9,578 bases of DNA, from positions 1-9,578 of the forward strand of contig CAMLFP010000210.1 in the NCBI GenBank assembly GCA_946479335.1, read 5' to 3'. Made by a program: the position numbers and the translations under genes. This stretch comes from an uncultured Archangium sp. (lineage in GTDB: Bacteria; Myxococcota; Myxococcia; Myxococcales; Myxococcaceae). Below the pieces are notes generated by a model that worked only from the letters and a program-made list of their open reading frames with translations, did no database searches and had not been told where the DNA came from. Of this stretch, positions 1 to 7,341 are shown one piece after another. Within the stretch, counting starts at the first letter, position 1. Every line of letters begins with the position of its first letter.

Positions 1-63
1 CGCGTCGGTGATGCGGTCGGTGTCGATGACGACGACGGGGCCTGTGCTCACGGCAGACGTCAT
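1..63 (-). CDS. Possible 5' end of a divergent gene, cut by the window edge
   Basis: Reading the minus strand from an ATG at 63-61 gives 21 open codons to the edge, with the peptide MTSAVSTGPVVVIDTDRITD followed by Ala. The lower half has the codon use of the real genes here (GTC, ATC, GAC, CGC, ACC), while the plus-strand reading of the same bases does not. A hydrophobic VVVID stretch near the N-terminus would suit a beta strand of a soluble enzyme, but I cannot name the family from so little. No clear Shine-Dalgarno sequence precedes the ATG, and a GTG at 51-49 is an alternative start. The gene would be transcribed away from the act region. Only the base choice and the open frame support it, so this is tentative. 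Confidence 0.35.
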   Translation of the reverse strand, partial: MTSAVSTGPVVVIDTDRITDA

Positions 64-424
64 CGCTGAAGCGACCGACTCTCGAAGAGCGAAGCGACCT
101 GCGACTGAGCGCGCTGCTCGTCATGCGCCGGCCCTCGACTTCCAGCAAACACGTCAAGCACCTGACGCACTGTCTTTACGTACGCGGAGCTACCGCCCGT
201 CGTCCGCCCCTGCCGCTACCGGCTTCGCTTTCACGTTGGCCTCACGTGCACGACCTCGCGCGGACACTGGTGCGCCGACGCCGCGGAGCTCGCCCCAGGA
301 ATCGTGGCAACGAAGCCTCCGCGGACGCAGAAACAGGGCGTCGCCAGCGTGCCAGAGGTCGAGAGGCGTTGGGCGGTGCGTGAAACCCGCGGCGGCAGCT
401 GGCGTCTGCCCCCTTCGTGGTTAC
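64..424. other. Gene-poor stretch, probably a divergent intergenic region
   Basis: Several frames are open across these 361 bases, but none looks coding. The plus-strand frame that stays open uses codons rare elsewhere in the window (CGA, AGA, TTA, CAA, GCA), and its translation is low-complexity Arg/Ala/Pro sequence with no domain. The region lies between a possible leftward gene start and the small rightward gene at 425, so it may hold divergent promoters. I checked for sigma-70 and sigma-54 type elements and found none with correct spacing. Short palindromes such as ACGTACG-type and CACGTG sequences occur but are too short to interpret. I see no tRNA, repeat array or terminator in it. Confidence 0.5.
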
Positions 425-637
425 GTGAAGTGGGTGCTCCGACGCATCACCACCGCCCTGAAGCGAGTCGCGCAGGGCGTGGTCATCGTCATGTTGGTGA
501 TCATCCCCGTGCCGGTCGGCAGACTCTTCGCGCGGCTCTTCGACCAGAAGCCGCGTGCAACCGCGGCACTGGTCGTCAGAAGAGAAGATGAACTCGACGA
601 CGCGCCGCCTCGCACACCTGACGGCGAGACGAGGTAG
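425..637 (+). CDS. Possible small single-helix membrane protein (70 aa)
   Basis: This is a 70-residue reading frame with a GTG start. It has a basic N-terminal amphipathic stretch (residues 1-16, many Arg/Lys), one hydrophobic helix (about 18-36, rich in Val, Ile and Leu), a second basic segment and an acidic, Pro-rich tail. The positive charges before the helix and the acidic tail are typical of small bacterial membrane proteins. Codon use becomes gene-like from about 425 onward, unlike the same frame further upstream. Its TAG stop lies inside the probable ribosome binding site of the SCO-like gene 10 bases downstream, which suggests translational coupling. The start is uncertain: no strong Shine-Dalgarno sequence precedes 425, and a GTG at 434 is an alternative. 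I do not recognise the family. A role with the SCO-like protein or the respiratory complex is inferred from position only. Confidence 0.5.
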   Translation: MKWVLRRITTALKRVAQGVVIVMLVIIPVPVGRLFARLFDQKPRATAALVVRREDELDDAPPRTPDGETR

Positions 638-640
638 AGG
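631..640 (+). promoter_or_regulatory. Ribosome binding site that decides the SCO-like start
   Basis: The purine-rich run GAGGTAGAGG contains two GAGG cores, and the second ends 7 bases before the GTG at 648. It spans the TAG stop (635-637) of the small upstream frame, so ribosomes finishing there would be placed to restart. This favours GTG 648 over the in-frame ATGs at 555 and 588, which would put an unlikely basic stretch ahead of the membrane anchor. Confidence 0.6.
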
Positions 641-647
641 CGTCCGG

Positions 648-1229
648 GTGAGTGACTCCGAGCCCGAGCAGAAAGTCCCCTTCTGGAAGAACCCGTTCCT
701 CCTCGCGTTCCTGCTCGGCGCGGTCTTCCTCACGCTGATGCCCTTCGCGCAGCGCCGCTTCTTGAAGGCGCCGCCGCCCGTGATGCAGCTCGCCGCGTGG
801 GAGGCGCCCCCGCTCTCGTCGTCGACCTACGCGAACAAGGTGGTGTTGCTGACCGCCGAGGCCGGCGCCTGTGACGACGACTGCGTGAAGCGGCAGACCG
901 ACTTCGGCACCGCCACGCGCCACGTCGACGACCTCGGCAACATCGCGTTGGTCAGCCTCGTGTCGGAAGAAGCGCGCGAGAAGGTCGCGCCGGGCGCCAC
1001 CTCCCCGCTGTGGAAGTTGGGCGACGCTTCACCGGCGCTCCTCCAGCAGCTCGAGGACGCGCTCACCACCTTCCTCCCGCCGCCGGGCGCGCACTTCGTC
1101 GTCGCGCACCCCATCGTGCTCATCGACCAGAACAACGCCGTGCGTGGGTTCTGGCCGAACGACGCCGCCGGGCGAGGCAACTCCATCAACGCCGCACGCC
1201 TGTTGGCCAAAGAAGGCCCCACGCCGTAA
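648..1229 (+). CDS. Membrane-anchored SCO-like (SCO1/SenC) thioredoxin-fold protein
   Basis: This 193-residue protein has a short N-terminus, one membrane anchor (about residues 15-33) and a periplasmic domain. The domain begins with a beta strand (NKVVLLTA, 63-70) followed by Cys75-DDD-Cys79. A histidine in VAHPIVLID (His154) precedes a strand and an NNAVRGFW turn. SCO proteins bind copper with a CXXXC pair and a distal His just before such a strand and use it to help build the CuA site of cytochrome oxidase. All three ligand positions seem to be present. It is divergent: the Pro that normally follows the second Cys is Val, and the segment between the CXXXC and the His is short (75 residues). 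The GTG start at 648 has a good ribosome binding site 7 bases upstream. The ACIII operon begins 211 bases downstream, which fits a role in oxidase assembly. The fold and family are inferred from motifs; a thiol-redox role without copper is the main alternative. Confidence 0.65.
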   Translation: MSDSEPEQKVPFWKNPFLLAFLLGAVFLTLMPFAQRRFLKAPPPVMQLAAWEAPPLSSSTYANKVVLLTAEAGACDDDCVKRQTDFGTATRHVDDLGNIALVSLVSEEAREKVAPGATSPLWKLGDASPALLQQLEDALTTFLPPPGAHFVVAHPIVLIDQNNAVRGFWPNDAAGRGNSINAARLLAKEGPTP

Positions 1230-1440
1230 TTCATGGTCGCGGTCGCCCAACAGCGCAGCGAACCGGCGTCAGCTCCCGCTTTTTTGCGAGTGACTCGCAA
1301 CTCATGCGGCGAAACTCATACCCACCTCAAGCAGTGCTTGTTTCCCCGTGCGGTGAACTGTCTCGCGGGGAAATAAAAGTTGTGAGGCCAGCACGACTCC
1401 GGTACGTGCGCGGCCCGCTCCAATAGAGGGTCGACCCCAC
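1230..1440 (+). promoter_or_regulatory. Intergenic region upstream of actA, likely holding the act promoter
   Basis: These 211 bases separate the SCO-like gene from actA and are clearly less GC-rich than the coding DNA. They hold a T6 run (1280-1285) behind only a weak possible stem (a 4-bp GGCG/CGCT pairing), which could be a poor terminator for the upstream gene. Next comes a perfect 5-bp hairpin GCGAG-TGA-CTCGC (1286-1298), then two AACTCAT copies 14 bases apart (1299-1305 and 1313-1319). An inverted repeat at 1341-1373 runs into an A-rich tract (AAATAAAAG). I could not find a -35/-10 pair with correct spacing, so the promoter is inferred from position and composition. The actA ribosome binding site is AGAGGG at 1425-1430, 10 bases before the ATG. 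Confidence 0.5.
1341..1373. repeat. 8-bp inverted repeat next to an A-rich tract, upstream of actA
   Basis: The arms TTTCCCCG (1341-1348) and CGGGGAAA (1366-1373) are perfect complements separated by 17 bases. The right arm leads directly into an A-rich stretch (to about 1378). The arm centres are 25 bases apart, roughly two and a half helical turns. It could be an operator for a dimeric regulator or a hairpin in the 5' leader of the act mRNA. It is not followed by a T run, so it is not a terminator on the plus strand. The arms are certain; the function is inferred. Confidence 0.4.
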
Positions 1441-2160
1441 ATGGCTCAGATTTTTCCCCGGTGGACCAACCAGACACCCCGACTCATCACGTTGGGAGCC
1501 CTCGCGGGCCTCGGCGTTACCGTGTTCGCCGTCTACTGGTGGGCTTCGCCGTACCACACCGACGTCGGCTATGCCCCCAAGCAGCCCGTGCCGTACAGCC
1601 ACAAGCTGCACGCGGGTGATCTCAAGATGGACTGCCGCTACTGCCACGTCGGCGCCGAGCAGGGCGCCAGCGCCGGCGTGCCGCCCACGCAGACCTGCAT
1701 GAACTGCCACAAGCAGGTGAAGCCCGAGAGCGAGAAGCTCGCGCTGGTGCGTGAGTCGTGGGCCACCGACAAGTCCATCGAGTGGGAGCGCATCCACAAG
1801 CTGCCCGACTTCGCGTACTTCAACCACTCCGCGCACCTCGGCGTGGGCGTCGGTGAGAACCGCGCGGCCATCGGCTGCGAGACGTGCCACGGCCGCATCG
1901 ACACCATGGAGGTCGTGCACCAGGTGCAGCCGCTCTCGATGAGCTGGTGCCTCGAGTGCCACAGCAACCCGGCGCAGAACCTCCGCCCCGTCGCCGACAT
2001 CACCAAGATGGGGTGGACCGCCGACATGGCCTGGCAGGAGAAGCAGCGCCAGATCGCCGCCACGTTGAACCCGCCCGGAAGCTTGTCGCGCGCGCAGCGC
2101 TTCGAAGACGGCCACCTCAAGACCTACGCGACCGCTGGTTGCTCGGGTTGCCACCGCTGA
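1441..2160 (+). CDS. actA: ACIII pentaheme cytochrome c subunit ActA
   Basis: ActA carries electrons through a chain of five c-type hemes on the periplasmic face of alternative complex III. The 239-residue protein has a single uncleaved N-terminal membrane helix (about residues 15-35) and then five CXXCH heme motifs: Cys65-His69 (CRYCH), Cys86-His90 (CMNCH), Cys146-His150 (CETCH), Cys170-His174 (CLECH) and Cys234-His238 (CSGCH). The last motif sits one residue from the C-terminus. Other histidines, such as those in PYSHKLHAG (54, 57) and FNHSAHLG (129, 132), are placed to serve as distal ligands, as in multiheme class III-type cytochromes. Five hemes and one anchor match known ActA proteins. 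The ATG has AGAGGG 10 bases upstream, and actB begins 19 bases after the stop. It is the first gene of the act operon. Confidence 0.95.
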   Translation: MAQIFPRWTNQTPRLITLGALAGLGVTVFAVYWWASPYHTDVGYAPKQPVPYSHKLHAGDLKMDCRYCHVGAEQGASAGVPPTQTCMNCHKQVKPESEKLALVRESWATDKSIEWERIHKLPDFAYFNHSAHLGVGVGENRAAIGCETCHGRIDTMEVVHQVQPLSMSWCLECHSNPAQNLRPVADITKMGWTADMAWQEKQRQIAATLNPPGSLSRAQRFEDGHLKTYATAGCSGCHR

Positions 2161-2179
2161 TTTTCAAAGGGAAAGAATC

Positions 2180-5100
2180 ATGAAGAAGGATCCCTACGCT
2201 CCACTTCGCGACACCATCGGCGAGAAGCCTGAGTACTGGCGCAGCGTCGAGCACAAGAACGCCGACGAGTCGGTCATCAACGGCTACGACGCCGAGTTCC
2301 AGGCGGGCGTGACCATGCCCGGCGGCTTCAACCGCCGTGACGCGCTGAAGATCGCCGGCGCCTCGATGGCGCTCGCGTCGCTGGCCGGCTGCGAGAAGGT
2401 GCGCCGCGACCCCGACGAGATCCTCCCGTTCGTGCACCAGCCGGAGAAGTTCATCCCCGGCAACAAGCTGATGTACGCCACGGCGCAGCAGCGCTCCGAG
2501 GGCGCCATCGGTCTGCTCGCGGAGGCCAACGACGGCCGCCCCACCAAGCTCGAGGGCAACCCGGCGCACGGCGCGTCGCTCGGCGCCACCGACATCTGGG
2601 CGCAGGCCGAGATCCTCAAGCTGTATGACCCGCAGCGCGCGCGCTCGCCGATGAAGGCCGGCGCCGCCGCCAAGTGGGAGGAGTGGGACGCCTTCGCCAA
2701 GGACCACTTCGGCAAGCTGGCCGCGGAGCAGGGCAAGGGCCTCGCGTTCCTCGTCGAAGAAGAGAACGGCCCGACCTTCGAGCGCCTGCTCAAGAAGCTG
2801 CCGATGGCGCGCGTCGTCCGCTACGACCCGCTCGCGTCTGACCGCGCCATCACCGGCGCGCAGCTCGCGTTCGGCCCGGGCGCGCGCATCCACTACGACC
2901 TGACGAAGGCGAAGGTGGTCTTCGCGCTCGACTCCGAGTTCCTGGTGTCGGGCCCCGAGGCCCTCGCGCACGCCCGCGCGTTCGGTGACTCGCGCAAGGT
3001 GAACACGCGCGAAGACATCACCAAGATGATCCGCCTCTACACGGCGGAGGGCGTCTTCTCGAGCTCCGGCACCAACGCCGACCACCGCGTGCGCATCAGC
3101 TCCGGTGAGGGCGTGAACCTGCTCAAGGCGCTCGCGGGCGCGGTTGGCCTGACCGACCTCGCCGCCGGCGCCGGTGCGCTGAACGACGCGCAGAAGAAGT
3201 TCGTCGAGGTGCTGGCGAAGGACCTGCAGGCCCACAAGGGCGCGGGCGCGCTCTTCGTCGGTGAGCGTCAGCCGGCGGCGGTGCACGCGCTGGCCCACGC
3301 CATCAGCCACGCGCTGGGCAACTTCGGCACCACCACCCAGGTCAGCTTCACCGAAGGCGCCACCGCGCGCGCGCCGCAGGGCGAGCAGCTGGAGCAGCTG
3401 GTGAAGGCGCTGGGCTCCGAGGTCACGACGCTCGTCACCTTCGAGGGCAACCCGTTCTACACCGCGCCCGGCGCGCTGAAGTTCGCCGACGCCGCGAGCA
3501 AGGTCACCTTCATCCACGCCGGCGTGCTGCCCGAGGAGTCGGGCGTCAAGGCCACGTGGCACCTGCCCACCGCGCACTTCCTCGAGTCGTGGGGCGATGC
3601 CTCGGCGTGGAGCGGCGTCGCGTCGCTGGTGCAGCCCATCATCCTCCCGCTGCACGGCGGCCGCCCGGGCATCTCGCTGCTGGCGCAGATGGTGGGCGAG
3701 GCCGAGACCTCCGACAAGAAGCTGGTGCAGGCCACCTGGCCGCAGCTCGCCGACGTCAAGGCGTGGCGCAAGGCGCTGCACGACGGGCTCATCGCCGGCA
3801 CCGGCCGCACGCTGGGCGCCGCGGAGCCGAAGACGGCCGACATCGTCGCCGCGCTGGGCACCGTGAAGGCCACCACCGCCAGCAAGGACGCGCTGGAGTT
3901 CATCGCGGTCGACGGCCACCTGAAGGACGGCCGCCTCTCGAACGTGTCGTGGCTGATGGAGCTCCCCGACTCGATGTCGAAGCTCTGCTGGGACAACGCG
4001 CTGCTCGTCTCGCCCGCGCTGGCGAAGGAGCTGGGCATCGAGAGCGCCAACTCCAAGAACAAGTACAAGTCGGACATCGTCGAGCTGTCGGCCGAGGGTC
4101 GCACGCTGAAGGTCCCCACCTTCGTGCTCCCCGGCATCGCGCAGTACTCGGTGGTGCTGACGCGCGGCCTCGGCCGCACCTGGGGCGACATCTCGATGGG
4201 CTACGGCGTCAGCGCCGCGGCCTTCCTCGGCAACGACGGCCCGGTGGTCGAGGGCGTGAAGCTCACCCGCACCGGTGAGACGACCGACCTCGCGTCGACG
4301 CAAGACCACTTCGCGGTGCCCGGCAACCCGCTCAAGGAGCTGACGTTCGCGCAGCAGTCGGGCGAGCCCACCGGCGACGCGAAGCGCGACTTGAACCTGG
4401 CCACGCGCCCGCTGTTCCTCTCCGGCTCCGCGGCCGAGTACCAGAAGGACGGCGCGGAGTTCGCCCGCAAGGCGGACATGCCCGAGAACCTCGTGCAGCT
4501 GGGCACGCCGAAGAACCGCCCGGCGAAGCCGATTCAGCCCACCAACGAGATTACGTACGAAGGCCAGCAGTGGGGCATGGTCATCGACCTCTCGGCCTGC
4601 ACCGGCTGCAACGCCTGCACGGTGGCCTGCATCGCGGAGAACAACATCCCCGTGGTCGGTCGCGACCAGGTGATGCTGGGCCGCGAGATGCACTGGATCC
4701 GCATCGACCGGTACTTCACGGGCGACGTCGACCAGCCGCGCGCGGTGCACCAGCCGCTGACCTGCATGCACTGCGAGAACGCGCCGTGCGAGCCGGTGTG
4801 CCCTGTCTCCGCGACGGTGCACGACGAAGAGGGCATCAACTCGATGGCCTACAACCGCTGCATCGGCACGCGCTACTGCAACAACAACTGCCCGTACAAG
4901 GTGCGCCGGTACAACTACCTCGACTTCACGCACACCGGTGACTTCGTCGTCGAGAAGGGCCAGCCGTGGCCGTTCAAGGGCGAGAAGGACATCGACTGGA
5001 AGGAGCGCTTCAAGACGCTCAAGCTCCAGCGCAACCCGGACGTCACCGTGCGCTACCGCGGCGTGATGGAGAAGTGCACGTTCTGCACGCAGCGCGTGGA

Positions 5101-5350
5101 GGAGGCGAAGATCGCCGCCAAGCGCCTCGGGCACGACCGCAAGAAGCTCCCCGACGGCGCGGTGACCCCGGCGTGCGCGCAGGTGTGCCCGACGCAGGCC
5201 ATCACCTTCGGCAACATCAACGACCTCGAGAGCCGCGTCGCGAAGCTGAAGGCGAGCGAGCGCAACTACGAACTTCTGCAGGAACTCAACGTTCGCCCGC
5301 GCACGACGTACCTCGCGCGCGTCCGCAACGAGAACGAGGAGCTGAGCTAA
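2180..5350 (+). CDS. actB: ACIII iron-sulfur subunit ActB (fused B1/B2, Tat-exported)
   Basis: ActB passes electrons from the quinol site to the hemes through iron-sulfur clusters. The 1056-residue protein opens with the EYWRSVE motif (18-24), then a Tat-type signal set inward: Arg52-Arg53, a hydrophobic segment, and lipobox LAGC ending at Cys71. This matches the family called TAT-variant-translocated molybdopterin oxidoreductase. Residues about 75-790 resemble the molybdopterin oxidoreductase catalytic chain. They hold only one further cysteine (603), so the N-terminal cluster motif of true molybdoenzymes is missing and no catalytic molybdenum site is expected. Residues about 795-1020 are a PsrB/NrfC-type ferredoxin domain with Cys807/810/813/817, 862/865/870/874, 894/900/904, and 966/969/999/1003. 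Position 897 is Thr where a second Cys would be, consistent with three [4Fe-4S] and one [3Fe-4S] cluster. AAGGGA precedes the ATG by about 7 bases, and the TAA stop abuts the actC ATG. Confidence 0.95.
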   Translation: MKKDPYAPLRDTIGEKPEYWRSVEHKNADESVINGYDAEFQAGVTMPGGFNRRDALKIAGASMALASLAGCEKVRRDPDEILPFVHQPEKFIPGNKLMYATAQQRSEGAIGLLAEANDGRPTKLEGNPAHGASLGATDIWAQAEILKLYDPQRARSPMKAGAAAKWEEWDAFAKDHFGKLAAEQGKGLAFLVEEENGPTFERLLKKLPMARVVRYDPLASDRAITGAQLAFGPGARIHYDLTKAKVVFALDSEFLVSGPEALAHARAFGDSRKVNTREDITKMIRLYTAEGVFSSSGTNADHRVRISSGEGVNLLKALAGAVGLTDLAAGAGALNDAQKKFVEVLAKDLQAHKGAGALFVGERQPAAVHALAHAISHALGNFGTTTQVSFTEGATARAPQGEQLEQLVKALGSEVTTLVTFEGNPFYTAPGALKFADAASKVTFIHAGVLPEESGVKATWHLPTAHFLESWGDASAWSGVASLVQPIILPLHGGRPGISLLAQMVGEAETSDKKLVQATWPQLADVKAWRKALHDGLIAGTGRTLGAAEPKTADIVAALGTVKATTASKDALEFIAVDGHLKDGRLSNVSWLMELPDSMSKLCWDNALLVSPALAKELGIESANSKNKYKSDIVELSAEGRTLKVPTFVLPGIAQYSVVLTRGLGRTWGDISMGYGVSAAAFLGNDGPVVEGVKLTRTGETTDLASTQDHFAVPGNPLKELTFAQQSGEPTGDAKRDLNLATRPLFLSGSAAEYQKDGAEFARKADMPENLVQLGTPKNRPAKPIQPTNEITYEGQQWGMVIDLSACTGCNACTVACIAENNIPVVGRDQVMLGREMHWIRIDRYFTGDVDQPRAVHQPLTCMHCENAPCEPVCPVSATVHDEEGINSMAYNRCIGTRYCNNNCPYKVRRYNYLDFTHTGDFVVEKGQPWPFKGEKDIDWKERFKTLKLQRNPDVTVRYRGVMEKCTFCTQRVEEAKIAAKRLGHDRKKLPDGAVTPACAQVCPTQAITFGNINDLESRVAKLKASERNYELLQELNVRPRTTYLARVRNENEELS

Positions 5351-6802
5351 ATGGCCTCCGCTGATTCAGCCGTCGCACTGCCTGACGACATCAACCTCCG
5401 CGGCGACGTGGTGCTGCCCGACGTGGTCGGCGGCCGTGAAGCGCTCGTGCGCGGCGGCCACACCTTCCACGACGTCACCGAGATGGTCTGCCGCGTCAAC
5501 GAGGCGCCCATCAAGGACACGCCCAAGCCGCTGATGTTCGGCATCGCGCTCGCGGGCGCGGTGCTGGCGATGTTCGGTGGCTACATCGGCTACCTGCTGT
5601 GGGAAGGCCCCGGCATCTGGGGCAACAACAACCCCGTCGGCTGGGCCTGGGACATCGTCAACTTCGTGTTCTGGGTCGGCATCGGCCACGCCGGCACGCT
5701 GATCTCCGCGGTGCTGTACCTGTTCCGCCAGAAGTGGCGCACCTCCATCAACCGCTACGCCGAGGCGATGACCATCTTCGCCGTCATCGCGGCCTCCAGC
5801 TGCGTGGCGCTGCACACCGGCCGCGTGTGGATGGACTACTACCTCTTCCCCATCCCCAACCAGATGGGCCTGTGGCCGAACTTCCGCTCGCCGCTGGAGT
5901 GGGACGTGTTCGCCGTGAACACGTACTTCCTCGTGTCGCTGCTGTTCTGGTTCACCGGCCTCGTGCCCGACTTCGCGACGCTGCGTGACCGCGCGACGGT
6001 GCGCTGGCGCCAGGTGTTCTACGGCGCGCTCTCGCTCGGCTGGCGCGGCTCGATGCGCCACTGGGTGACGTACGAGAAGGCGTACCAGATTCTCGCGGCC
6101 TTCTCGGCGCCGCTGGTGCTCTCGGTGCACACCATCGTTTCGTTCGACTTCGCCGTCTCGCAGCTGCCCGGCTGGCACACCACCATCTTCCCGCCGTACT
6201 TCGTGGCGGGCGCCATCTTCTCCGGCTTCGCGATGGTGCAGACGCTGATGATCCCCGCGCGCAAGTACCTGGGCCTCAAGGACCTCGTCACCGCGAAGCA
6301 CATCGAGAACACGAACAAGATCATCCTCGTGACGGGTTCGCTCGTCGGCTACGCGTACGCGATGGAGTTCTTCGTCGCGGCCTACTCCGGCAACGACTAC
6401 GAGGGCTTCACGTTCTTGAACCGCATGGGCGGCCCGTACTGGTGGTCGTACTGGATCATGATCAGCTGCAACGTGCTGACGCCGCAGCTCTTCTGGTTCC
6501 GCAAGATCCGCACGTCGCCGACCTGGAGCTGGGTGCTGGCGTTCTTCGTGAACATCGGCATGTGGTTCGAGCGCTTCGTCATCACCATCACCTCGCTCCA
6601 CCGCGACGCGCTGGTCTCGAGCTGGGACTACTTCGTGCCGGTGACCGAGGTGCTGTACCTGCTCGGCACCTTCGGCCTGTTCTTCACGCTGTTCCTCCTC
6701 TTCATCCGCTTCTTCCCGGTCATCGCCATCGGTGAAGTGAAGTCGGTGATGCCGCAGGCCAACCCGCACTGGGAAGGCTACGAGAAGGAAGGGGCGCACT
6801 GA
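5351..6802 (+). CDS. actC: ACIII quinol-binding membrane subunit ActC (NrfD/PsrC family)
   Basis: ActC is the large integral membrane subunit expected to bind and oxidise quinol, and it is a candidate for proton movement. The 483-residue protein has a soluble N-terminal segment of about 60 residues. About ten hydrophobic helices follow, near 61-82, 103-124, 139-156, 188-209, 247-268, 283-302, 324-345, 363-382, 394-412 and 433-455. Signatures of the ActC branch include [13 protein letters not shown] with His113, [12 protein letters not shown] with His155 and Asp162, and the following [13 protein letters not shown]. In solved ACIII structures, a conserved His and Asp of this subunit line the quinol pocket near the ActB iron-sulfur domain; which residues do so here is inferred. 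The start codon touches the actB stop (TAAATG), with GAGGAG about 9 bases upstream inside actB, so translation is likely coupled. Length and topology are normal for the family. Confidence 0.95.
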   Translation: MASADSAVALPDDINLRGDVVLPDVVGGREALVRGGHTFHDVTEMVCRVNEAPIKDTPKPLMFGIALAGAVLAMFGGYIGYLLWEGPGIWGNNNPVGWAWDIVNFVFWVGIGHAGTLISAVLYLFRQKWRTSINRYAEAMTIFAVIAASSCVALHTGRVWMDYYLFPIPNQMGLWPNFRSPLEWDVFAVNTYFLVSLLFWFTGLVPDFATLRDRATVRWRQVFYGALSLGWRGSMRHWVTYEKAYQILAAFSAPLVLSVHTIVSFDFAVSQLPGWHTTIFPPYFVAGAIFSGFAMVQTLMIPARKYLGLKDLVTAKHIENTNKIILVTGSLVGYAYAMEFFVAAYSGNDYEGFTFLNRMGGPYWWSYWIMISCNVLTPQLFWFRKIRTSPTWSWVLAFFVNIGMWFERFVITITSLHRDALVSSWDYFVPVTEVLYLLGTFGLFFTLFLLFIRFFPVIAIGEVKSVMPQANPHWEGYEKEGAH

Positions 6803-6804
6803 TT

Positions 6805-7341
6805 ATGAGCGACACCAAGCTCTGGGGAGTGCTGGCCCAGTATGAAAACCCGCACGCCATCTACAAAGCCTGTGAGCAGGTGCGCGACGCCGGCTACCAG
6901 AACTGGGACGCCTGCACGCCCTTCGCGGTGCACGGCCTCGACAAGGCCATGGGCATCAAGCCGTCGAAGCTCCCGTGGATCGTGCTGAGCGTCGGCATCT
7001 TCGGCAGCTCGCTCGCGTTGCTGTTCGAGACGTGGGCGATGGGCGAGGCCTACCCGATGATCGTCGGCGGCAAGCCGCTGTTCTCGCTGCCGGCGTTCGT
7101 GCCCGTCTGGTACGAGCTCACCGTTCTCTCCAGCTGCGTGACGGCCTTCCTCGGCAACTGGATTTTGAATGGCCTGCCGCGCCCGCATCACCCGGCGTTC
7201 GCCAGCAAGGCCTTCGAGCGCGCCACCGACGACAAGTTCTTCATTCTCGTCGAAGCGACCGACCCCAAGTTCGATCTCGAAAAGACCAAGGCGCTGCTCA
7301 CCGGAGCCGGTGCGACGCTGGTCGAGGAGCTGGAGCCGTGA
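6805..7341 (+). CDS. actD: ACIII membrane subunit ActD (DUF3341 family)
   Basis: ActD is a cofactor-free structural subunit of ACIII that packs against the ActC/ActF membrane core. The 178-residue protein begins with the typical LWGVLAQYENPHAIYKA segment (6-22) and a small alpha/beta domain with YQNWDACTPFAVHGLDKAMG (31-50). Two membrane helices follow (about 57-77 and 98-121), then a C-terminal soluble tail. The hairpin of two helices between soluble ends, and the absence of any heme or cluster motif, match the DUF3341 family always found in act operons. It starts 2 bases after actC, with a purine-rich GAAGGAAGGGG upstream. Its TGA stop overlaps the actE GTG start by four bases (GTGA), so the two are probably translationally coupled. 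Confidence 0.93.
   Translation: MSDTKLWGVLAQYENPHAIYKACEQVRDAGYQNWDACTPFAVHGLDKAMGIKPSKLPWIVLSVGIFGSSLALLFETWAMGEAYPMIVGGKPLFSLPAFVPVWYELTVLSSCVTAFLGNWILNGLPRPHHPAFASKAFERATDDKFFILVEATDPKFDLEKTKALLTGAGATLVEELEP

Noticed and set aside
239..256. A sigma-54-like promoter (TTGGCC...GTGCAC)
   Set aside because: The spacing between the GG and GC elements is wrong and the flanking consensus bases do not fit.
8..424. Upstream extension of the small membrane protein to a 209-residue protein starting at position 8
   Set aside because: Codon choice in this part is unlike the real genes and the translation is low-complexity. Only the part from about 425 looks coding.
1286..1298. The GCGAG/CTCGC hairpin as an intrinsic terminator
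   Set aside because: The T run precedes the hairpin instead of following it, and on the other strand the run is A's, so it cannot act as one in either direction.
2117..5134. A 1005-codon open frame on the minus strand opposite actB
   Set aside because: It is a shadow of the high third-position GC in actB. The translation is monotonous Arg/Leu/Val/Ala/His sequence with no domain, while the opposite strand encodes a clear ActB.
5366..6799. A 477-codon minus-strand open frame opposite actC
   Set aside because: Same codon-bias shadow: no hydrophobic segments or motifs, rich in Arg, Glu and His, fully antisense to a recognised gene.
6975..7337. Long N-terminal extension of ActE across actD
   Set aside because: It would overlap all but the start of actD in another frame. 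The GTG at 7338 has a ribosome binding site and begins a proper lipoprotein signal.
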